A DNA stretch of 11,391 bases from JBBQVO01 sp038211505. GTDB taxonomy: Bacteria; Chloroflexota; Dehalococcoidia; DSTF01; JACRBR01. The notes under the pieces were generated by a model. It was given only the letters and a program-made list of their open reading frames with translations, had not been told where the DNA came from and did not search any database. Location: positions 1 through 11,391 of the forward strand of contig JBBQVO010000107.1 of assembly GCA_038211505.1 (NCBI GenBank), in the 5' to 3' direction. The position numbers and the translations under genes were made by a program. This document shows positions 9,974-11,391 of the stretch, in pieces (the first letter of the stretch is position 1; each line of letters starts with the position of its first letter).

Positions 9974-11391
9974 ATGACCACAACGACCGCCACCCGCTAC
10001 GAGACCGTGATCGGCCTGGAAGTGCATGTGCAGCTTCTGACCGAGCGGAAGATGTTCTGCGGCTGCTCCGCCGCCTACGCCGACGCACCCCCCAACACCC
10101 ACGTCTGCCCCGTCTGCATGGCCCTCCCCGGCGTCCTCCCCGTCATCAACCGCAAAGCGGTCGAGTTCACGGTCATGGCCGCCCTCGCCCTCAACTGCCA
10201 CATCCCTACGTTCTCGAAGTTCGACCGCAAAAACTACCCCTACCCCGACCTCCTCAAGGGCTACCAGATCTCGCAGTTCGACCTGCCGCTGTCTGAGCAC
10301 GGCTGGCTCGAGATTCGCGTCGAAGGCCACGAGCCGCGCCGCATCGGCGTCACGCGCTGTCATCTCGAAGAGGACACCGCCCGCCTGACCCACAAGACCG
10401 ACGCCAGCGGCGAGACGTACTCGCTGATCGACATGAACCGCTCCGGCGTACCGTTGATGGAGGTCGTCGGCGATCCGGACCTGCGTTCGGCCGACGAAGC
10501 GCGCGCGTACCTGGTGAAGCTGCAGCGAATCATGCGGTACATCGGCGTAAGCAACGCCAACATGGAGGAAGGCAACTTCCGCTGCGACGCCAACGTGTCA
10601 CTGCGGCCCTTCGGCGAGACAGAGCTCGGCTCGAAGGTCGAAGTGAAGAACATGAACAGCTTCCGCGCCGTGCACAGCGCGCTCCAGTTCGAGATCGAGC
10701 GCCAGACCGGCGAGCTCGATGCCGGCACGCGCATCCCGCAAGAGACGCGTGGCTGGATCGAAGCCGACGGCCGCACCGTCAGCCAGCGTTCGAAAGAGCA
10801 GGCGCACGACTACCGCTACTTCCCGGAGCCCGATCTGCCGCCGATCACGCTCGACGCCGCCTACGTCGACGCGATCCGCGCCCGCATGCCCGAACTCCCC
10901 GACGTCAAGCTCGCCCGCTTCGAGCGCGAATACGGCCTCTCTGAGTACGAAGCGAACTTGCTGACCGAGACGCGCATTCGCGCCGACTACTACGAGCGCG
11001 CTCTCGAGCCGACGCGCTCGTCGGACGAGACCGTGCGTCTACGATTCGCCAAGCAGGTGGCGAATTGGATGCTTGGAGACTTCTCACGGCTGCTCCACGC
11101 AACTGATACGGAACTCAGTCAAGCGCGCATTTCGCCGGCGGATCTCTATGCTATGATCGCTCTTGTTGAGGCGGGCACGATCACCGGTTCGGCAGCGAAG
11201 TCGGTGTTCGAGGAGATGTTCCGCAGCGGCAAGGACGCGGCCGCGGTCGTCAAGGAGCTGGGTCTCGAACAGATCAGCGGCGGCGACGAGATCGGCGCGA
11301 TCGTTGACGGTGTGCTCGCGGCGAACCCGAAGGCGGTCGAAGATTTCCACGCCGGAAAGCAGGAGGCGATCAAGTTCCTCGTCGGGCAGGC
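9974..11391 (+). CDS. gatB: Asp/Glu-tRNA(Asn/Gln) amidotransferase subunit B (3'-truncated)
   Basis: The frame is open from ATG 9974 to the window end, 472 codons without a stop; the family is usually about 475-500 residues, so only the extreme C terminus is missing. GatB, with GatA and GatC, converts misacylated Glu-tRNA(Gln) and Asp-tRNA(Asn) to the amide forms in the cytosol. Visible hallmarks are YETVIGLEVHVQL at the start, zinc-type cysteines 29, 31, 45 and 48 (FCGCS, CPVC), LPGVLPVIN, FDRKNYPYPDLLKGYQISQ, HLEEDTARL, IDMNRSGVPLMEVV, the Asn-Ser-Phe motif KNMNSF, and QETRGW followed by HDYRYFPEPDLPP. The C-terminal third matches the helical GatB_Yqey tail (ANWMLGDF, TITGSAAKSVFEEMF). GatA and GatC are not adjacent upstream. 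The ribosome-binding site is weak and the leader very short. Its presence implies indirect synthesis of Gln- or Asn-tRNA. Confidence 0.97.
   Translation, partial: MTTTTATRYETVIGLEVHVQLLTERKMFCGCSAAYADAPPNTHVCPVCMALPGVLPVINRKAVEFTVMAALALNCHIPTFSKFDRKNYPYPDLLKGYQISQFDLPLSEHGWLEIRVEGHEPRRIGVTRCHLEEDTARLTHKTDASGETYSLIDMNRSGVPLMEVVGDPDLRSADEARAYLVKLQRIMRYIGVSNANMEEGNFRCDANVSLRPFGETELGSKVEVKNMNSFRAVHSALQFEIERQTGELDAGTRIPQETRGWIEADGRTVSQRSKEQAHDYRYFPEPDLPPITLDAAYVDAIRARMPELPDVKLARFEREYGLSEYEANLLTETRIRADYYERALEPTRSSDETVRLRFAKQVANWMLGDFSRLLHATDTELSQARISPADLYAMIALVEAGTITGSAAKSVFEEMFRSGKDAAAVVKELGLEQISGGDEIGAIVDGVLAANPKAVEDFHAGKQEAIKFLVGQ

Noticed and set aside
9573..9977. 134-residue plus-strand ORF before gatB
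   Set aside because: It crosses the hairpin cluster and gatB promoter, has no recognisable domain and overlaps the gatB start.

Overview
The window is high-GC bacterial DNA. The long secreted Thr-Pro repeat proteins (TATPTNTP type) that end in or contain dockerin modules suggest a member of the Chloroflexota, possibly a soil or groundwater lineage near Dehalococcoidia. This is an inference from protein style only. No marker gene was placed on a tree; gatB and the tRNA-Leu would be the ones to use.

Layout, left to right. (1) 1-555 (+) is the 3' part of a classical short-chain dehydrogenase/reductase, cut by the window edge. (2) A near-perfect hairpin at 646-676 separates it from a converging gene. 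(3) 2959-725 (-) encodes a secreted protein with a small N-terminal beta-rich domain, a stalk of about 535 residues of Thr-Pro repeats and a C-terminal dockerin. (4) 2960-3288 is a divergent intergenic region with two TTGACA boxes and a small palindrome. (5) 3289-4776 (+) reads as one membrane cytochrome b plus molybdopterin oxidoreductase, but an in-frame TAG at 4294-4296 splits it into two frames. (6) 7592-4800 (-) encodes a 930-residue secreted multidomain protein: N-terminal carbohydrate-binding-like domain, Thr-Pro linker, dockerin, NPCBM, fibronectin III and seven FG-GAP/VCBS repeats. It converges on gene 5 with only 23 bp between stop codons. (7) 7593-8513 holds no credible gene. It carries five tandem copies of a 112-bp element and three copies of a 70-bp element, all hairpin-rich. 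(8) 8602-8514 (-) is tRNA-Leu(UAA) with an encoded CCA. (9) 8758-9324 (+) encodes a degenerate response-regulator-receiver-like protein interrupted by a 21-bp tandem repeat. (10) 9325-9973 is gene-free, hairpin-rich and includes an inverted copy of the 112-bp element's core. (11) 9974 to the window end (+) is gatB, the B subunit of the Asp/Glu-tRNA amidotransferase, lacking only its last residues.

The genes do not form one pathway. Two secreted dockerin proteins flank a respiratory-type molybdoenzyme gene, and a repeat island lies between them and housekeeping translation genes (tRNA-Leu, gatB). No cohesin, integrase, transposase, CRISPR array or defence gene was seen. The best leads are the amber-split molybdoenzyme, the receiver with a repeat insertion, the hairpin tandem array with its inverted outlier, and the paired cysteine-bracketed dockerins.
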